Shown here: piece after piece, positions 1-8,515 of the stretch
How positions within the stretch are numbered: the first letter of the stretch is position 1
Layout: every line of letters begins with the position of its first letter
Assembly: GCA_001873365.1 (NCBI GenBank)
Contig: MNYZ01000087.1
Span: 1 to 64,000 of the forward strand
Direction: 5' to 3'
DNA: 64,000 nt
DNA from: Oscillatoriales cyanobacterium CG2_30_40_61
GTDB lineage: Bacteria; Cyanobacteriota; Cyanobacteriia; Cyanobacteriales; Microcoleaceae
Program-made: the position numbers and the translations under genes
Notes under the pieces: generated by a model
The model's input: only the letters and a program-made list of their open reading frames with translations
What the model was told of the DNA's origin: nothing
Database searches by the model: none

Positions 1-49
1 CGAGTTCGAGATGGATCGGAGTGGTTCCACTGAGCCATAGGCACCAGGA
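1..49 (-). rRNA. rrf: 5S ribosomal RNA, 5' part (runs off window start)
   Basis: Read on the minus strand, bases 49 to 1 begin TCCTGGTGCCTATGGC and continue with GGAACCACTCCGATCCATC and CGAACTCG, which is the conserved 5' half of bacterial 5S rRNA (helix I strand, loop A and the GGAACCAC and CGAACTC blocks). Only 49 nt are visible; the rest lies beyond the window. On this strand a 23S gene should end a short distance upstream (above base 49), but the next 300 bases hold no rRNA sequence and a J-domain gene follows. The copy therefore looks detached from an rRNA operon. Confidence 0.88.
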
Positions 50-356
50 AAGCTTTATAAAACTTTTCCGGTTTTTGAGGGTTTGGCGTTCTTGTGGTTT
101 GCTCGTTTTTCCCTCACAATTTACTAATCTACTTTATTTCTCTAGGAATGTCAACCCCTTTTGCCAAAGATTTTTTTTTCGTGGTCAAACTGAGCTAGAA
201 CATAAAGCCAGAAACCGATTCACCGAAATCCTATTACTGTAGATGTTACCACAAAGACACGAAGACACGAAGGAAGATATTGGAGGGTTTATTCTTGATT
301 ACAATAATTCTGATGGCTGAAAAATAAGAGCAGGTCAACCAATTTCAAACGTGGAG
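50..356. other. Intergenic region between 5S rRNA and the J-domain gene
   Basis: No gene is supported here. It holds the minus-strand 5S promoter and, at about 247-272, a copy of the dispersed sequence ACCACAAAGACACGAAGACAC, which recurs in this window near 52745-52770 (opposite orientation) and 54479-54500. The plus-strand frame open across 21-242 overlaps the 5S gene, has no ribosome binding site and resembles nothing. Confidence 0.6.
126..154 (-). promoter_or_regulatory. Sigma-70-type promoter for the 5S gene
   Basis: On the minus strand there is a perfect TTGACA (bases 154-149), a 17-base spacer, and TAGATT (131-126) as a -10 box matching TATAAT at four of six positions. Transcription would start near base 119, about 70 nt before the 5S 5' end. 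It points at the 5S gene and nothing else, so it is the likely promoter of a separately transcribed 5S RNA. Inferred from sequence only. Confidence 0.55.
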
Positions 357-1382
357 ATGGAAAAATATTATAAAATATTAGACTTAGAACCAGGGGTAAG
401 CTTAGAGGAAGTTAGACAAGCCTATCGACATCTAGCATTGATATGGCATCCCGATCGCTATCCCCAAGATTCTCCCTTACAAACCCAAGCGGAGGCAAAA
501 TTCAAAGAAATTAGCCACGCCTACGAAACCCTAAAAACCCATTTAAGTCACCCAACCTCCCCTGCTCCCTCTGCTCCCTCTGCTCCCTCTGCTCCCCCTG
601 CTCCCTCTGCTCCCTCTGCTCCCCCTGCTCCCCCTGCTCCTGCTATCCCCCTAGGCTGGCTCACGGGGGTATTTGTTTGTTATACCCTGATCGCTTGGAT
701 TTTAATAACTTTGAAGATTCCCTTCTGGGTTTGGATATTTGGCCTAATTGCTTGGTTTACAATTACTTTGGTCGCTAGTGAGGATTCGGATTCCTCCCAA
801 CCTTGGTTAATCTCGTTGATGTTTGCTGGGGCGATCGCGGGTTGGGTGCTAGGAAATCAAGCGGGGGGGATGATTACCGCAACTGTATGGGCGATGGTCG
901 GCATCGGATTAGGGGCGATCGCCGGCTCAGAAACGGTCTCTAAATCGGTAATTGGACTATTGACGGTGATGGGAATTGCCGCTATTGCCGGATTAATTGC
1001 ACCGAATCGCCGGGGAAACTGGTTAGGTTCGGTTTTCGGTGGGGGTTTTGGGTTAATTATGGGATTGATGTTAGGGATGATTTTGGATGCGATGTTTCAA
1101 TCAAAGGCCAAACTGGGAACGGGGAGTTTATTTGGATTAATATTAGGAGGATGGATCGGGGCTGGCCTTGGCTCGGGTCAGAAAGCAATCATCCGGGGTG
1201 AGCCGATACAGCCAGAGGTTATTATTGCAGCTTGGGGTGCGATCGCCTTGGTGGCTGGGGTTGTGGCGCAAATGGTAGCCGGAGAAAAATTACTGGCGTC
1301 GTACAATGGATTTTATACCTTTTTGATTTTAGGGATAATTTCCGGCCTTGGTTTTAGTTTTGGATGGTGGTTAGCCTACTAA
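357..1382 (+). CDS. J-domain (DnaJ-like) multi-pass membrane protein
   Basis: About 341 residues. The first 65 residues form a J-domain: [10 protein letters not shown] opening, helix II, the HPD tripeptide at 31-33, and [13 protein letters not shown]-domains stimulate the ATPase of DnaK-type Hsp70s. A proline/alanine/serine linker (about 66-97) built from repeated PAPSAP units follows, then roughly eight glycine-rich hydrophobic segments to the C-terminus, with no zinc finger or client-binding domain of true DnaJ. It is thus probably a membrane-anchored co-chaperone; clients are unknown. The open frame extends to a GTG at 351, but the ATG at 357 gives the normal MEKYY start. Several HIP1 octamers (831, 915, 1240) lie inside the gene, showing it is long resident in the genome. 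Confidence 0.8.
   Translation: MEKYYKILDLEPGVSLEEVRQAYRHLALIWHPDRYPQDSPLQTQAEAKFKEISHAYETLKTHLSHPTSPAPSAPSAPSAPPAPSAPSAPPAPPAPAIPLGWLTGVFVCYTLIAWILITLKIPFWVWIFGLIAWFTITLVASEDSDSSQPWLISLMFAGAIAGWVLGNQAGGMITATVWAMVGIGLGAIAGSETVSKSVIGLLTVMGIAAIAGLIAPNRRGNWLGSVFGGGFGLIMGLMLGMILDAMFQSKAKLGTGSLFGLILGGWIGAGLGSGQKAIIRGEPIQPEVIIAAWGAIALVAGVVAQMVAGEKLLASYNGFYTFLILGIISGLGFSFGWWLAY
561..644 (+). repeat. 9-bp tandem repeat coding the Pro-Ala-Ser linker
   Basis: About nine imperfect copies of a CTGCTCCCT/CTGCTCCCC unit lie in frame inside the J-domain gene and encode repeated APS and APP tripeptides. The unit length is a multiple of three, so copy-number changes by slippage would alter linker length without breaking the frame. 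Confidence 0.85.
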
Positions 1383-1435
1383 TCCTTTGATAATAGATAC
1401 AAAATCAATTCAACATTCAAACTCATTCAATAACA

Positions 1436-2782
1436 ATGGAACTTGATCTTGATCGCTTTTTTAAAGCTTCTAATCCGGCTGAAACCCTAGATGTAGAAAA
1501 CCCAGAAGATAAACAATACTATATTGATTTTTCTCCGGCGCGCGGAGGTAAACTGATTGAGCAAATTGCTCGAACAATTACTCGTTTATCACCCGATCGC
1601 CCCACTTGTCAACTCTTTACTGGTCATGTTGGAGCCGGAAAGTCAACGGAATTACTCCGACTTCAAGCTCAACTCAAAAAAGAAGGATTCCATGTCGTTT
1701 ATTTTGAGTCGAGCAAGGATTTAGATATGGGGGATGTGGATATTACAGATATTTTATTAGCGATCGCCCGTCAAGTCAGTGAAAGTATTGAACTCCTACA
1801 AATTAAATTAAAACCTAAAGGCTTTAAGAGTTTATTAAGTGGAGTAATCGGGGTTTTAAATACACAAATTGATTTAAAAGGAGATCTTAATTTACCTGGA
1901 ATTGGCACAGTTAGTGGGAATACGGAAGGGGAGTTTTCCCTTTCCACAGGAATTGGTAATATTACCGCTAAAACCAAAGATAGCCCAGATTTAAGATCTT
2001 TATTACGTCAATATTTAGAACCTCGAACCAATAATATTTTAGAGGCAATTAATAAAGAATTATTGGAACCTTCAATCGAGCAATTGAAACAAATGGGTAA
2101 AAAGGGGTTGGTGGTCATTGTTGATAATTTAGACCGAATCCATAATACCCAAAGCAGTACCGGACGTCCACGACCGGAATATTTATTTATTGATCGAGGC
2201 GAACAACTGAATAAACTCAATTGTCATGTTGTCTATACAATTCCATTAGGTTTAATTTTTTCTAATGATTTAGGACAACTAATGAATCGCTTTGGTAGCG
2301 ATCCGAAAACCTTACCCATGGTTACGGTAAAATTTGAAGATGGCACACGCTGTGAAGAAGGAATTGAACTGTTAAGACAAATGGTAATGGCTAGAGCCTT
2401 TCCGGGGATTGATCCCCAAGAATATACAAATTTAGTAACACAAATTTTTGATAGTCACGAGACCTTAGATCGACTTTGTACAATTAGTGGTGGTCATGTT
2501 CGGAGTTTACTAATTTTGTTATATAGCTGTTTACAAAGAGAAGATCCTCCATTAACCAGACAGTCCTTAGAGGAGGTAATTTTGCAGCGGCGTCACCAAT
2601 TAACCTTAGCAATTGAAGCCAATGAAAGAGAAATGTTGCGTCAAGTTGCAGCAACTAAAAAATTAAGTGGTCAAATGGAATATCAAACCCTATTAAGAAG
2701 TTTATGGGTGTTTGAATATCATCAATCTCAACATTTTTGGTATGATATTAACCCGATTTTAGCAGAAGCTCAGGAATTTTGA
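1436..2782 (+). CDS. P-loop (AAA/STAND-like) ATPase of unknown role
   Basis: 448 residues, soluble. Walker A is GHVGAGKST at 63-71 and a Walker B-like strand VVIVDNLDR lies at about 225-233, followed by a region with a conserved HVRSLLILL helix typical of AAA+ lid or STAND-type ATPases. Similar stand-alone ATPases are common in filamentous cyanobacteria; I know of no assigned function. The last 60 residues are helical with no recognisable sensor or effector domain. It begins 53 bases after the J-domain gene, so the two may be co-transcribed, which would suit a chaperone-like ATPase pair, but this is inference. A MITE-like element starts 18 bases after its stop, so a downstream partner could have been separated from it. 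Confidence 0.7.
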   Translation: MELDLDRFFKASNPAETLDVENPEDKQYYIDFSPARGGKLIEQIARTITRLSPDRPTCQLFTGHVGAGKSTELLRLQAQLKKEGFHVVYFESSKDLDMGDVDITDILLAIARQVSESIELLQIKLKPKGFKSLLSGVIGVLNTQIDLKGDLNLPGIGTVSGNTEGEFSLSTGIGNITAKTKDSPDLRSLLRQYLEPRTNNILEAINKELLEPSIEQLKQMGKKGLVVIVDNLDRIHNTQSSTGRPRPEYLFIDRGEQLNKLNCHVVYTIPLGLIFSNDLGQLMNRFGSDPKTLPMVTVKFEDGTRCEEGIELLRQMVMARAFPGIDPQEYTNLVTQIFDSHETLDRLCTISGGHVRSLLILLYSCLQREDPPLTRQSLEEVILQRRHQLTLAIEANEREMLRQVAATKKLSGQMEYQTLLRSLWVFEYHQSQHFWYDINPILAEAQEF

Positions 2783-2800
2783 ACACGAATTTAGATGAAT

Positions 2801-2960
2801 AGGACTTACGCAGGTTGACCGAGAAACCGGGTTTTTTAGATCATAAGTGGGTCACACGAAGTATTTTCGCCAAAAAAAACCGAGAAACCGGGTTTTTTAG
2901 ATCATAAGTGGGTCACACGAAGTATTTTCGCCAAAAACCCGGTTTCTGTGCATAAGTCCT
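2801..2960. mobile_element. MITE-like inverted-repeat element with internal tandem duplication (copy 1)
   Basis: Starts AGGACTTACGCA and ends TGCATAAGTCCT, imperfect terminal inverted repeats. Inside, a unit of about 61 bp (GAGAAACCGGGTTTTTTAG, then GTGGGTCACACGAAG, then TATTTTCGCC) is present twice in tandem (about 2819-2879 and 2880-2937), so this copy is some 50 bp longer than its relatives at 17688-17791 and 58317-58425. It has no coding capacity. It sits between the ATPase gene and the psbA terminator. Confidence 0.8.
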
Positions 2961-3050
2961 GATGGATTCAACCGATTGCACGGATTTTAGCTGGGCTTTA
3001 CCTAGCTATTTTTGATTTTTATAGTGCTATAGACAAAAAATTGACACAAA

Positions 3051-3080
3051 AAAACGCCTTCCAAAAGGAAAGCGTTTTTT
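3051..3080 (-). terminator. Rho-independent terminator of psbA
   Basis: On the minus strand the sequence reads AAAACGCTTTCC, loop TTTT, GGAAGGCGTT followed by a run of T. The stem is about 10 bp with one mismatch and the T tract follows in the psbA direction, 18 bases past the psbA stop codon. Confidence 0.85.
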
Positions 3081-3097
3081 ATGATTTAAGTCAAGAA

Positions 3098-4180
3098 CTA
3101 AGCATTAACTTTAGGAGCAACTAAAGCTACGGGAATAGATTCACCGGAAGCTAAGTCTAAGGGGAAGTTGTGGACATTGCGTTCGTGCATTGCCTCAATT
3201 CCCAAGTTGGCGTGATTGATCACATCAGCCCAGGTATTAATCACTCGACCCTCTGCATCCAGTAAGGACTCGTTAAAGTTAAAACCATTCAGATTGAATG
3301 CGAAGCAAGCCACCGCTAGGGATGCACACCAGATCCCAACTACTGGCCAAGCACCTAACAGGAAGTGTAAGCTCCGGCTGTTGTTGAAACTAGCGTACTG
3401 GAAGATTAAACGACCGAAGTAACCATGAGCCGCCACAATGTTGTAGGTTTCTTCTTCTTGACCGAATTTGTAACCCTGGTTTAGAGATTCATTTTCGCTA
3501 GTTTCACGAACTAAAGAAGATGTCACTAACGATCCGTGCATGGCGGCGAACAAAGCCCCACCAAAAACACCGACCACACCTAACATATGCAGGGGGTGCA
3601 TTAAGACGTTATGTTCGGCTTGCAGCACGATCATAAAGTTGAAAGTCCCGGAAATTCCCAGGGGTAAACCATCGGAGAAAGAACCCTGACCGATGGAATA
3701 AATCAGCAACACCGCAGTAGCAGCAGCCACAGGAGCACTGTAGGCAACAGCAATCCAAGGTCTCATCCCTAAACGATAGGATAATTCCCATTCCCGACCC
3801 ATGTAGCAAAAGATGCCGATCAGGAAGTGAAACACAATCATTTGGTAAGGGCCACCGTTATACAGCCACTCATCAATATTTGCGGCTTCCCAGATGGGAT
3901 AGAAGTGCAGACCAATGGCATTAGAACTCGGCACAACTGCTGCTGTGATCATGTTATTTCCGTAGAGCAGTGAGCCGGACACGGGTTCGCGGATACCGTC
4001 GATATCCACCGGAGGTGCGGCAATAAAGGCAAGGATGAAGCAGATGGTGGCTACCAGTAAGGTCGGAACCATCAAAACCCCAAACCACCCCAGATACAGG
4101 CGGTTTTCGGTACTTGTGACCCAGTTACAAAACCGTTCCCACAAGTTTTCACTTGACTGTCTTTGAATGCTAGTTGTCAT
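3098..4180 (-). CDS. psbA: Photosystem II D1 protein, D1' (low-oxygen) isoform
   Basis: 360 residues, the exact family length, five membrane helices. D1 carries P680, pheophytin, QB and most ligands of the Mn4CaO5 cluster in the thylakoid membrane. All functional residues are in place: Y161, D170, E189, H190, H198, H215, S264, H272, H332, E333, H337, D342 and the A344 processing site, followed by a 16-residue tail. Residue 130 is E, as in high-light type D1. The protein also has A80, L158 and A286, where common D1 forms have G, F and T. That triple set is the published hallmark of D1', the normally silent copy induced under microaerobic conditions in several cyanobacteria (established knowledge). 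C285 and C292 in helix V also differ from the usual sequence. This gene is therefore unlikely to be the main D1 copy; others should lie elsewhere. It stands alone with its own terminator and AT-rich upstream region. Confidence 0.97.
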   Translation of the reverse strand: MTTSIQRQSSENLWERFCNWVTSTENRLYLGWFGVLMVPTLLVATICFILAFIAAPPVDIDGIREPVSGSLLYGNNMITAAVVPSSNAIGLHFYPIWEAANIDEWLYNGGPYQMIVFHFLIGIFCYMGREWELSYRLGMRPWIAVAYSAPVAAATAVLLIYSIGQGSFSDGLPLGISGTFNFMIVLQAEHNVLMHPLHMLGVVGVFGGALFAAMHGSLVTSSLVRETSENESLNQGYKFGQEEETYNIVAAHGYFGRLIFQYASFNNSRSLHFLLGAWPVVGIWCASLAVACFAFNLNGFNFNESLLDAEGRVINTWADVINHANLGIEAMHERNVHNFPLDLASGESIPVALVAPKVNA

Positions 4181-4384
4181 TGAAGTTATATATTGCGTAT
4201 GTATTTTTCTAGGTGCGATATTTCGCTAACTGGTTTTACAACCATATAGTTATACTATTTGATTTTTTTAAATTTGTCTAGGGGTTTTAAATAAAAAAAA
4301 TATTGTTTTTTGAAGAAAAACATAATCTATGCTAATATATCGCCATCCCTCCCATCAGGAGAGGAATAATTTACAAGCAGAGGA
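4181..4384. promoter_or_regulatory. Divergent promoter region between psbA and the DUF3122-type gene
   Basis: A 204-base AT-rich region serving two divergent genes. For psbA (minus) a TAGACA box near 4273 and TATAAC/TAGTAT near 4249-4255 are plausible promoter elements. In the psbA leader the palindrome GCGATATTTCGC (4215-4226) could be an operator or RNA hairpin. For the plus-strand gene, GCTAATATA (about 4330-4338) resembles a -10 box. Exact boxes are tentative. Confidence 0.45.
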
Positions 4385-4900
4385 ATGATGTTGAGATTAT
4401 TAACTAAAGCCGTAGTCATCGGGATGACTTTGTTGTTCTTAAGCTTAGGGAGCCAATTTTTCATCCTAGAACCGGCCAACGCGACTATCAGGCAGCAACA
4501 GGAAGCCCCTGGACAAATTTTGTATCAATCCCGTCATAGCTTACGAGACGAAACCGGGACAGCTTGGCAAGTTGTTCTGTTTAAACGAGTCAAGAATGAT
4601 CAGATTGACACCATTAATTTACGTTTAGTGGGATTTCCGAATCAGGCTGTATTTCTTCATCCTCAAGGGTTAGAAATTATGACTTCTCAAGGCAGACTGT
4701 TTCAAGCTGAGGATCAATTCACTAAAAAGTCACCAGCCGCTAATGTTGGTGAATATAACCTCAAGGAAATTTTGCCTCAACTCCCCTCCACAGAACAGGT
4801 GAAACTACATTTACCGTTAGAGGGTCAACAACGCACTCTAAATCTTCCTTCTCCTATTATTTTAGAATGGCAAGAATTGATTAAACAGGAGAAAGGATGA
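4385..4900 (+). CDS. Secreted protein, DUF3122-like
   Basis: 171 residues with a clear signal peptide: a hydrophobic stretch at about 8-28 and likely cleavage after ANA at 33. The mature part contains YQSRHSLRDETGTAWQVVLF and later SQGRLFQAEDQF, a pattern I associate with the cyanobacterial DUF3122 family of unknown function (recognition moderate). It is preceded by AGAGGA. The stop overlaps the aroE start (ATGA), so the two genes form one transcript and are probably translationally coupled; no functional link to the shikimate pathway is evident. Confidence 0.75.
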   Translation: MMLRLLTKAVVIGMTLLFLSLGSQFFILEPANATIRQQQEAPGQILYQSRHSLRDETGTAWQVVLFKRVKNDQIDTINLRLVGFPNQAVFLHPQGLEIMTSQGRLFQAEDQFTKKSPAANVGEYNLKEILPQLPSTEQVKLHLPLEGQQRTLNLPSPIILEWQELIKQEKG

Positions 4901-5760
4901 TTAAAGGCACAACTAAACTACTAGGAGTAATCGGTGATCCGATTGAACATTCCCTTTCTCCAGTGATGCACAATGCCGCGATCGCCCATTTGGGAGTAGA
5001 TTATGTTTACCTGCCATTTGCTATTTCTCCTAATCATTTAAAAACCGCCCTGGAAGGATTTGCAGCTATTGGAATTCAGGGATTTAATATTACCATTCCC
5101 CACAAACAGGCGATTTTACCCTTTTTATCGGAAGTAACCACCCTAGCCCAGTCCGTCGGGGCGGTCAATACTGTTTGGCGGACTCAAAAAGGCTGGAGTG
5201 GCACAAATACCGATGTTGTGGGTTTTCTGACTCCCCTAGAGGTGTATCATCAAAACTGGAATGATCAGGTGGCTGTTATTCTGGGATATGGTGGGGCGGC
5301 GCGGGCGGTGGTGGCTGGATGTGCCCAGTTGGGGATCGGGGAAATTTATGTGGTCGGTCGTGATCCTCAGAAATTAGAGACATTTCAACGGAGTTGGAGC
5401 ACCTCCCCCCTGTCGGTCGAGGTTAAAACCTGTCCCTGGGAAGAATTATCGAGTCTGCTTCCCCAAGCGGACTTATTGGTAAATACGACCCCCGTAGGAA
5501 TGTATCCTAAGGTTCAGGAGTCTCCCGTTGAGGCGTCGGTGATGGATAAAATTAAACACCGGTGCATCGCCTATGATTTAATTTATATTCCTGAAACGAC
5601 CCAATTCTTGAATTTAGCCGCCACTAGAGGTGCGATAATTTTAAATGGATTACCAATGTTAGTAATTCAGGGAGCCGCCGCCTTAGAATTGTGGTTACAG
5701 CAACCTGTTCCTGTCGAGATTATGCGTCAGTCTCTCCGGGATTATCTAAATCTAAAATAA
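4897..5760 (+). CDS. aroE: Shikimate 5-dehydrogenase
   Basis: 287 residues, full length. It reduces 3-dehydroshikimate to shikimate with NADPH in aromatic amino-acid and quinone-precursor synthesis in the cytosol. Visible landmarks: substrate site SLSPVMHN (19-26), NITIPHK with catalytic K70, N91, D106 in GTNTDVVGF, and the Rossmann loop GYGGAARAVV (130-139). C-terminal NGLPMLVIQGA is typical of the family. It overlaps the upstream secreted-protein gene by four bases and is followed 12 bases later by another small secreted protein gene. Confidence 0.96.
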   Translation: MIKGTTKLLGVIGDPIEHSLSPVMHNAAIAHLGVDYVYLPFAISPNHLKTALEGFAAIGIQGFNITIPHKQAILPFLSEVTTLAQSVGAVNTVWRTQKGWSGTNTDVVGFLTPLEVYHQNWNDQVAVILGYGGAARAVVAGCAQLGIGEIYVVGRDPQKLETFQRSWSTSPLSVEVKTCPWEELSSLLPQADLLVNTTPVGMYPKVQESPVEASVMDKIKHRCIAYDLIYIPETTQFLNLAATRGAIILNGLPMLVIQGAAALELWLQQPVPVEIMRQSLRDYLNLK

Positions 5761-5772
5761 TTTAAAATTTCC

Positions 5773-6204
5773 ATGAAATTTAGAATTTTACCCGTTATTT
5801 TTTGCCTTTGTTTCTGGGTGTTAATCACCAGTTTTTGGGCTCCGAACGCTTGGGCACTAATTCCAATTCAACTCCAAGATTTAAGTTATAAAGACTGTCC
5901 TCCTGAATTATCAGAAGGGTATGTTTCTAGTGGTTCCAGTCAAGATGCCTACTGTTTTATTATTACCGGAAAAGCCAATAATACATCGGGAAAAGTCGTT
6001 GTAGATGCCGATATTTTTGGTCGGATTTATGATGCTACTAATAACCCGGTGATGCAAAATCGAGGACGGTTAGGCAATATTGATACAGTTCCCCCTGGAA
6101 TTAGTGATTTTGAATTTAGAATTTCGATTCCTTCTAATCTGGAACCGCCTCTGCAACTCAAACAATTTAAAGCCTCTGGTTTTACAAATAGAATTGGTAG
6201 ATAA
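5773..6204 (+). CDS. Small secreted protein, unknown function
   Basis: 143 residues with an N-terminal signal peptide (hydrophobic 5-24, probable cleavage after AWA at 28). The mature part of about 115 residues has two cysteines (in YKDCPPEL and DAYCFI) that could pair, and a beta-rich pattern (SGKVVVDADIFGRIYDA, then FEFRISIP) resembling FxLYD-type domains of extracytoplasmic proteins. I do not recognise the family. It follows aroE by 12 bases and is probably the last gene of that transcript; the convergent kinase gene ends 6 bases downstream. Confidence 0.75.
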   Translation: MKFRILPVIFCLCFWVLITSFWAPNAWALIPIQLQDLSYKDCPPELSEGYVSSGSSQDAYCFIITGKANNTSGKVVVDADIFGRIYDATNNPVMQNRGRLGNIDTVPPGISDFEFRISIPSNLEPPLQLKQFKASGFTNRIGR

Positions 6205-6209
6205 ACTAA

Positions 6210-8399
6210 TTAACCCCCGGATTGTAAGCGTTTAATTTGGAACTGGGCATCTTTATAACCCCCGGTTAAGCCTTGTTCCAAATAAAGTTTTCCCGCCTGT
6301 TCAAAATCACTAATTGCACCGCTTTTATCACCGATTTCAATTCTAATTAATCCCCGTCCATAATAGGCGGCTGCATAGTTAGGTTTCAGACGAATAGCTT
6401 GGGCATAATCGGCGATCGCTTGATCATTATTATTCATTTTAACATGAACTTGGGCGCGATTTCCGTAGCCTTCGGCATCATTGGGATTAATATTAATTCC
6501 TTGGGTATAATCCGCAATAGCCCCTGGATAATCCTGGGCAGCGGAACGGGCTAATCCTCGATTACTATAGGCTTTATAATCATCTCCTTTAATTTCAATA
6601 GCTTTTGAACAATCTTCAATCGCTTGGGGATAATTTTTTAAATTCAAATTAGCAATACAACGATTATTATAAGCAACTTCATTGGGAGTTCTATTAATCG
6701 CTTCCGTGCAATCTTTAATCGCTTGATTATAGTCCCATAAATTAATATAAACGCTACAACGATTAGCATAGGCTTCCGAATTATTCGGATCAAGTTGCAA
6801 GACCGTATTATAATCCGCTAAAGCTCCTTGATAATCGCCTAAATGAAATCTCGCCCGACCTCGATCATAATATCCCATAGGGTTCTTAGGTTCTAGGTTA
6901 ATCGCTTCCGTATAATCGGCCATTCCTGATTGTAAATCCCCCGATTTAACTAATGCAGTCCCTCTAGCGCGATAGACTTTACTTTGTTTGGGTTGCAGTC
7001 GTAAAACCGTATTATAATCTGCAATAGCGGCGGTATAATCTTCTAAATCATAATGAATTAAACCTCTTTTATAGAAAGCCTCTCCATCCTGTGGTTCTTT
7101 TTTTAAGACTTGGTTAAAATCCGCTAAAGCCCCCGATAAATCTTTGACATCATAACGGGTTAACCCCCGATTAAAATAAGCATTTACATAGTTTGGGTCA
7201 AGTTCAATCGCTTTTGTATAATCTTCTAAGGCTTGTTCATATTCCTTTAAATCATAATAAGAATTAGCTCGTTTATGATAAGCTTCGGGATTGTTAGGAT
7301 TGAATTTAATCGATTGATTAAATAACCTAATCGCGCCTTTTGCATCCCCAGCATCGGATTTTTCAATACCTTTTTTAAACGCATTTTCAGCTTTCAAGGG
7401 ACTGGGACGATTTAAAACTTGAATTAACCCAAAAATCACAATTAAACCCACTAATCCGGTGAGCGTGATCGCGACTATTTTTGGCCAGGGAATCGGCAGC
7501 TTTTCCTCTTGGTAAACCGGAAAGTTTTTTAACTTATTAATATTAAATCCTGAACGTCCCGTGGCTTTTCTTAAATCATCTAAAACATCAATTACAGTTA
7601 GATAGCGTTTGCTATAATAAGGGTGTACCATTCTATCAATAACTTGGGCTAATCCAGCACTAACTTTGGCATAATTTTTCCAACTTAGTTCTCCGGTATC
7701 GGATAAACTTGGATCTTGTAATTTAGGTAAATCCGAAGCTTCTAACCCCGTAATTGCTTGAATGGCAATCATACCAACAGCATAAATATCACTATTATAT
7801 TGGGGATGACCTTGGAACTGTTCAATGGGCATATAAAAAGGAGTTCCGGTGGCGATAGTTCGTAATCCTTGACCATTACCATCGGCGAGTCGGGTACTAA
7901 CTTCTTTGACGGAACCGAAATCAATTAATACTAATTTTTGATCAGATTGACGACGGATTAAATTAGAAGGGTTAACATCCCGATGAATCACTTGATTATC
8001 ATGGACAAAAACTAAAATTTCTAAAATATCTTCGATTAATAAAATCACCTGTTCTTCTGACCAAGGAACCCCCGGAACTAACTCTTTCATCAGAGGCTGT
8101 CCACTCACAAATTCTTCGATTAAATAAAATTGATTATGATCTTCAAAATAAGCTAATAACTGGGGAATTTGATCATGTTTTCCCAACCGTTCTAAAATTT
8201 CTGCCTCTTGGCGAAATAATCGTAATGCGGTCTTTAAAGTATTAGAATTATTATTAGGCGGTCGCAGTTGTTTAACCACACATTGGGGATGACCCGGACG
8301 GCGAGTATCCGCAGCCAAATAGGTTTGTCCAAAGGCTCCCGAACTTAAGACTTGAACAATTCGGTATCTTCGATCTAATAGTTGACCAATCATTTCCAT
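6210..8399 (-). CDS. Ser/Thr protein kinase with C-terminal TPR repeats
   Basis: 729 residues. An N-terminal Hanks-type kinase domain (about 12-280) has a glycine loop SSGAFG at 19-24 (first glycine replaced by serine), lysine K43 in VVKQLRP, HRDVNPSN with catalytic D141, and DFG at 160-162. One membrane helix at about 307-329 follows, then about ten tetratricopeptide repeats (338-715) with consensus AYxNRGLxxxxxxDYxxAIxDY. The kinase is cytosolic; the TPR part would lie on the other side of the membrane and is likely a protein-binding sensor. Such kinases are abundant in filamentous cyanobacteria and few have known targets. The acs gene starts divergently 116 bases away. Confidence 0.93.
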   Translation of the reverse strand: MEMIGQLLDRRYRIVQVLSSGAFGQTYLAADTRRPGHPQCVVKQLRPPNNNSNTLKTALRLFRQEAEILERLGKHDQIPQLLAYFEDHNQFYLIEEFVSGQPLMKELVPGVPWSEEQVILLIEDILEILVFVHDNQVIHRDVNPSNLIRRQSDQKLVLIDFGSVKEVSTRLADGNGQGLRTIATGTPFYMPIEQFQGHPQYNSDIYAVGMIAIQAITGLEASDLPKLQDPSLSDTGELSWKNYAKVSAGLAQVIDRMVHPYYSKRYLTVIDVLDDLRKATGRSGFNINKLKNFPVYQEEKLPIPWPKIVAITLTGLVGLIVIFGLIQVLNRPSPLKAENAFKKGIEKSDAGDAKGAIRLFNQSIKFNPNNPEAYHKRANSYYDLKEYEQALEDYTKAIELDPNYVNAYFNRGLTRYDVKDLSGALADFNQVLKKEPQDGEAFYKRGLIHYDLEDYTAAIADYNTVLRLQPKQSKVYRARGTALVKSGDLQSGMADYTEAINLEPKNPMGYYDRGRARFHLGDYQGALADYNTVLQLDPNNSEAYANRCSVYINLWDYNQAIKDCTEAINRTPNEVAYNNRCIANLNLKNYPQAIEDCSKAIEIKGDDYKAYSNRGLARSAAQDYPGAIADYTQGININPNDAEGYGNRAQVHVKMNNNDQAIADYAQAIRLKPNYAAAYYGRGLIRIEIGDKSGAISDFEQAGKLYLEQGLTGGYKDAQFQIKRLQSGG

Positions 8400-8453
8400 A
8401 AACAGTAATTAGTAAATAGTAATCACAAAAGTTAAGAATTATCAAGCCCATTC

Positions 8454-8478
8454 TTAACTCTTAACTCTTAACTCTTAC
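8454..8478 (+). repeat. Heptanucleotide tandem repeat (TTAACTC)
   Basis: Three to four copies of TTAACTC lie between the divergent kinase and acs genes. This is a typical short tandemly repeated repetitive (STRR) sequence of cyanobacteria. It is followed by GTAACTGATG/GATTACTGATTA, another element of the same class. Confidence 0.8.
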
Positions 8479-8515
8479 ACTGGTAACTGATGATGCGGAT
8501 ACTTGATTACTGATT

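Noticed and set aside
21-242. Plus-strand 73-codon frame at the window start
   Set aside because: It overlaps the 5S gene and its promoter on the other strand and has no ribosome site or family resemblance.
3098-4180. psbA as a rogue D1 or ChlF-type protein
   Set aside because: All ligands of the manganese cluster and the C-terminal processing site are present.
6210-8399. Kinase-TPR protein as a pseudokinase because the first glycine of the loop is serine
   Set aside because: Lysine, HRD aspartate and DFG are all intact; one glycine change does not imply loss of activity.
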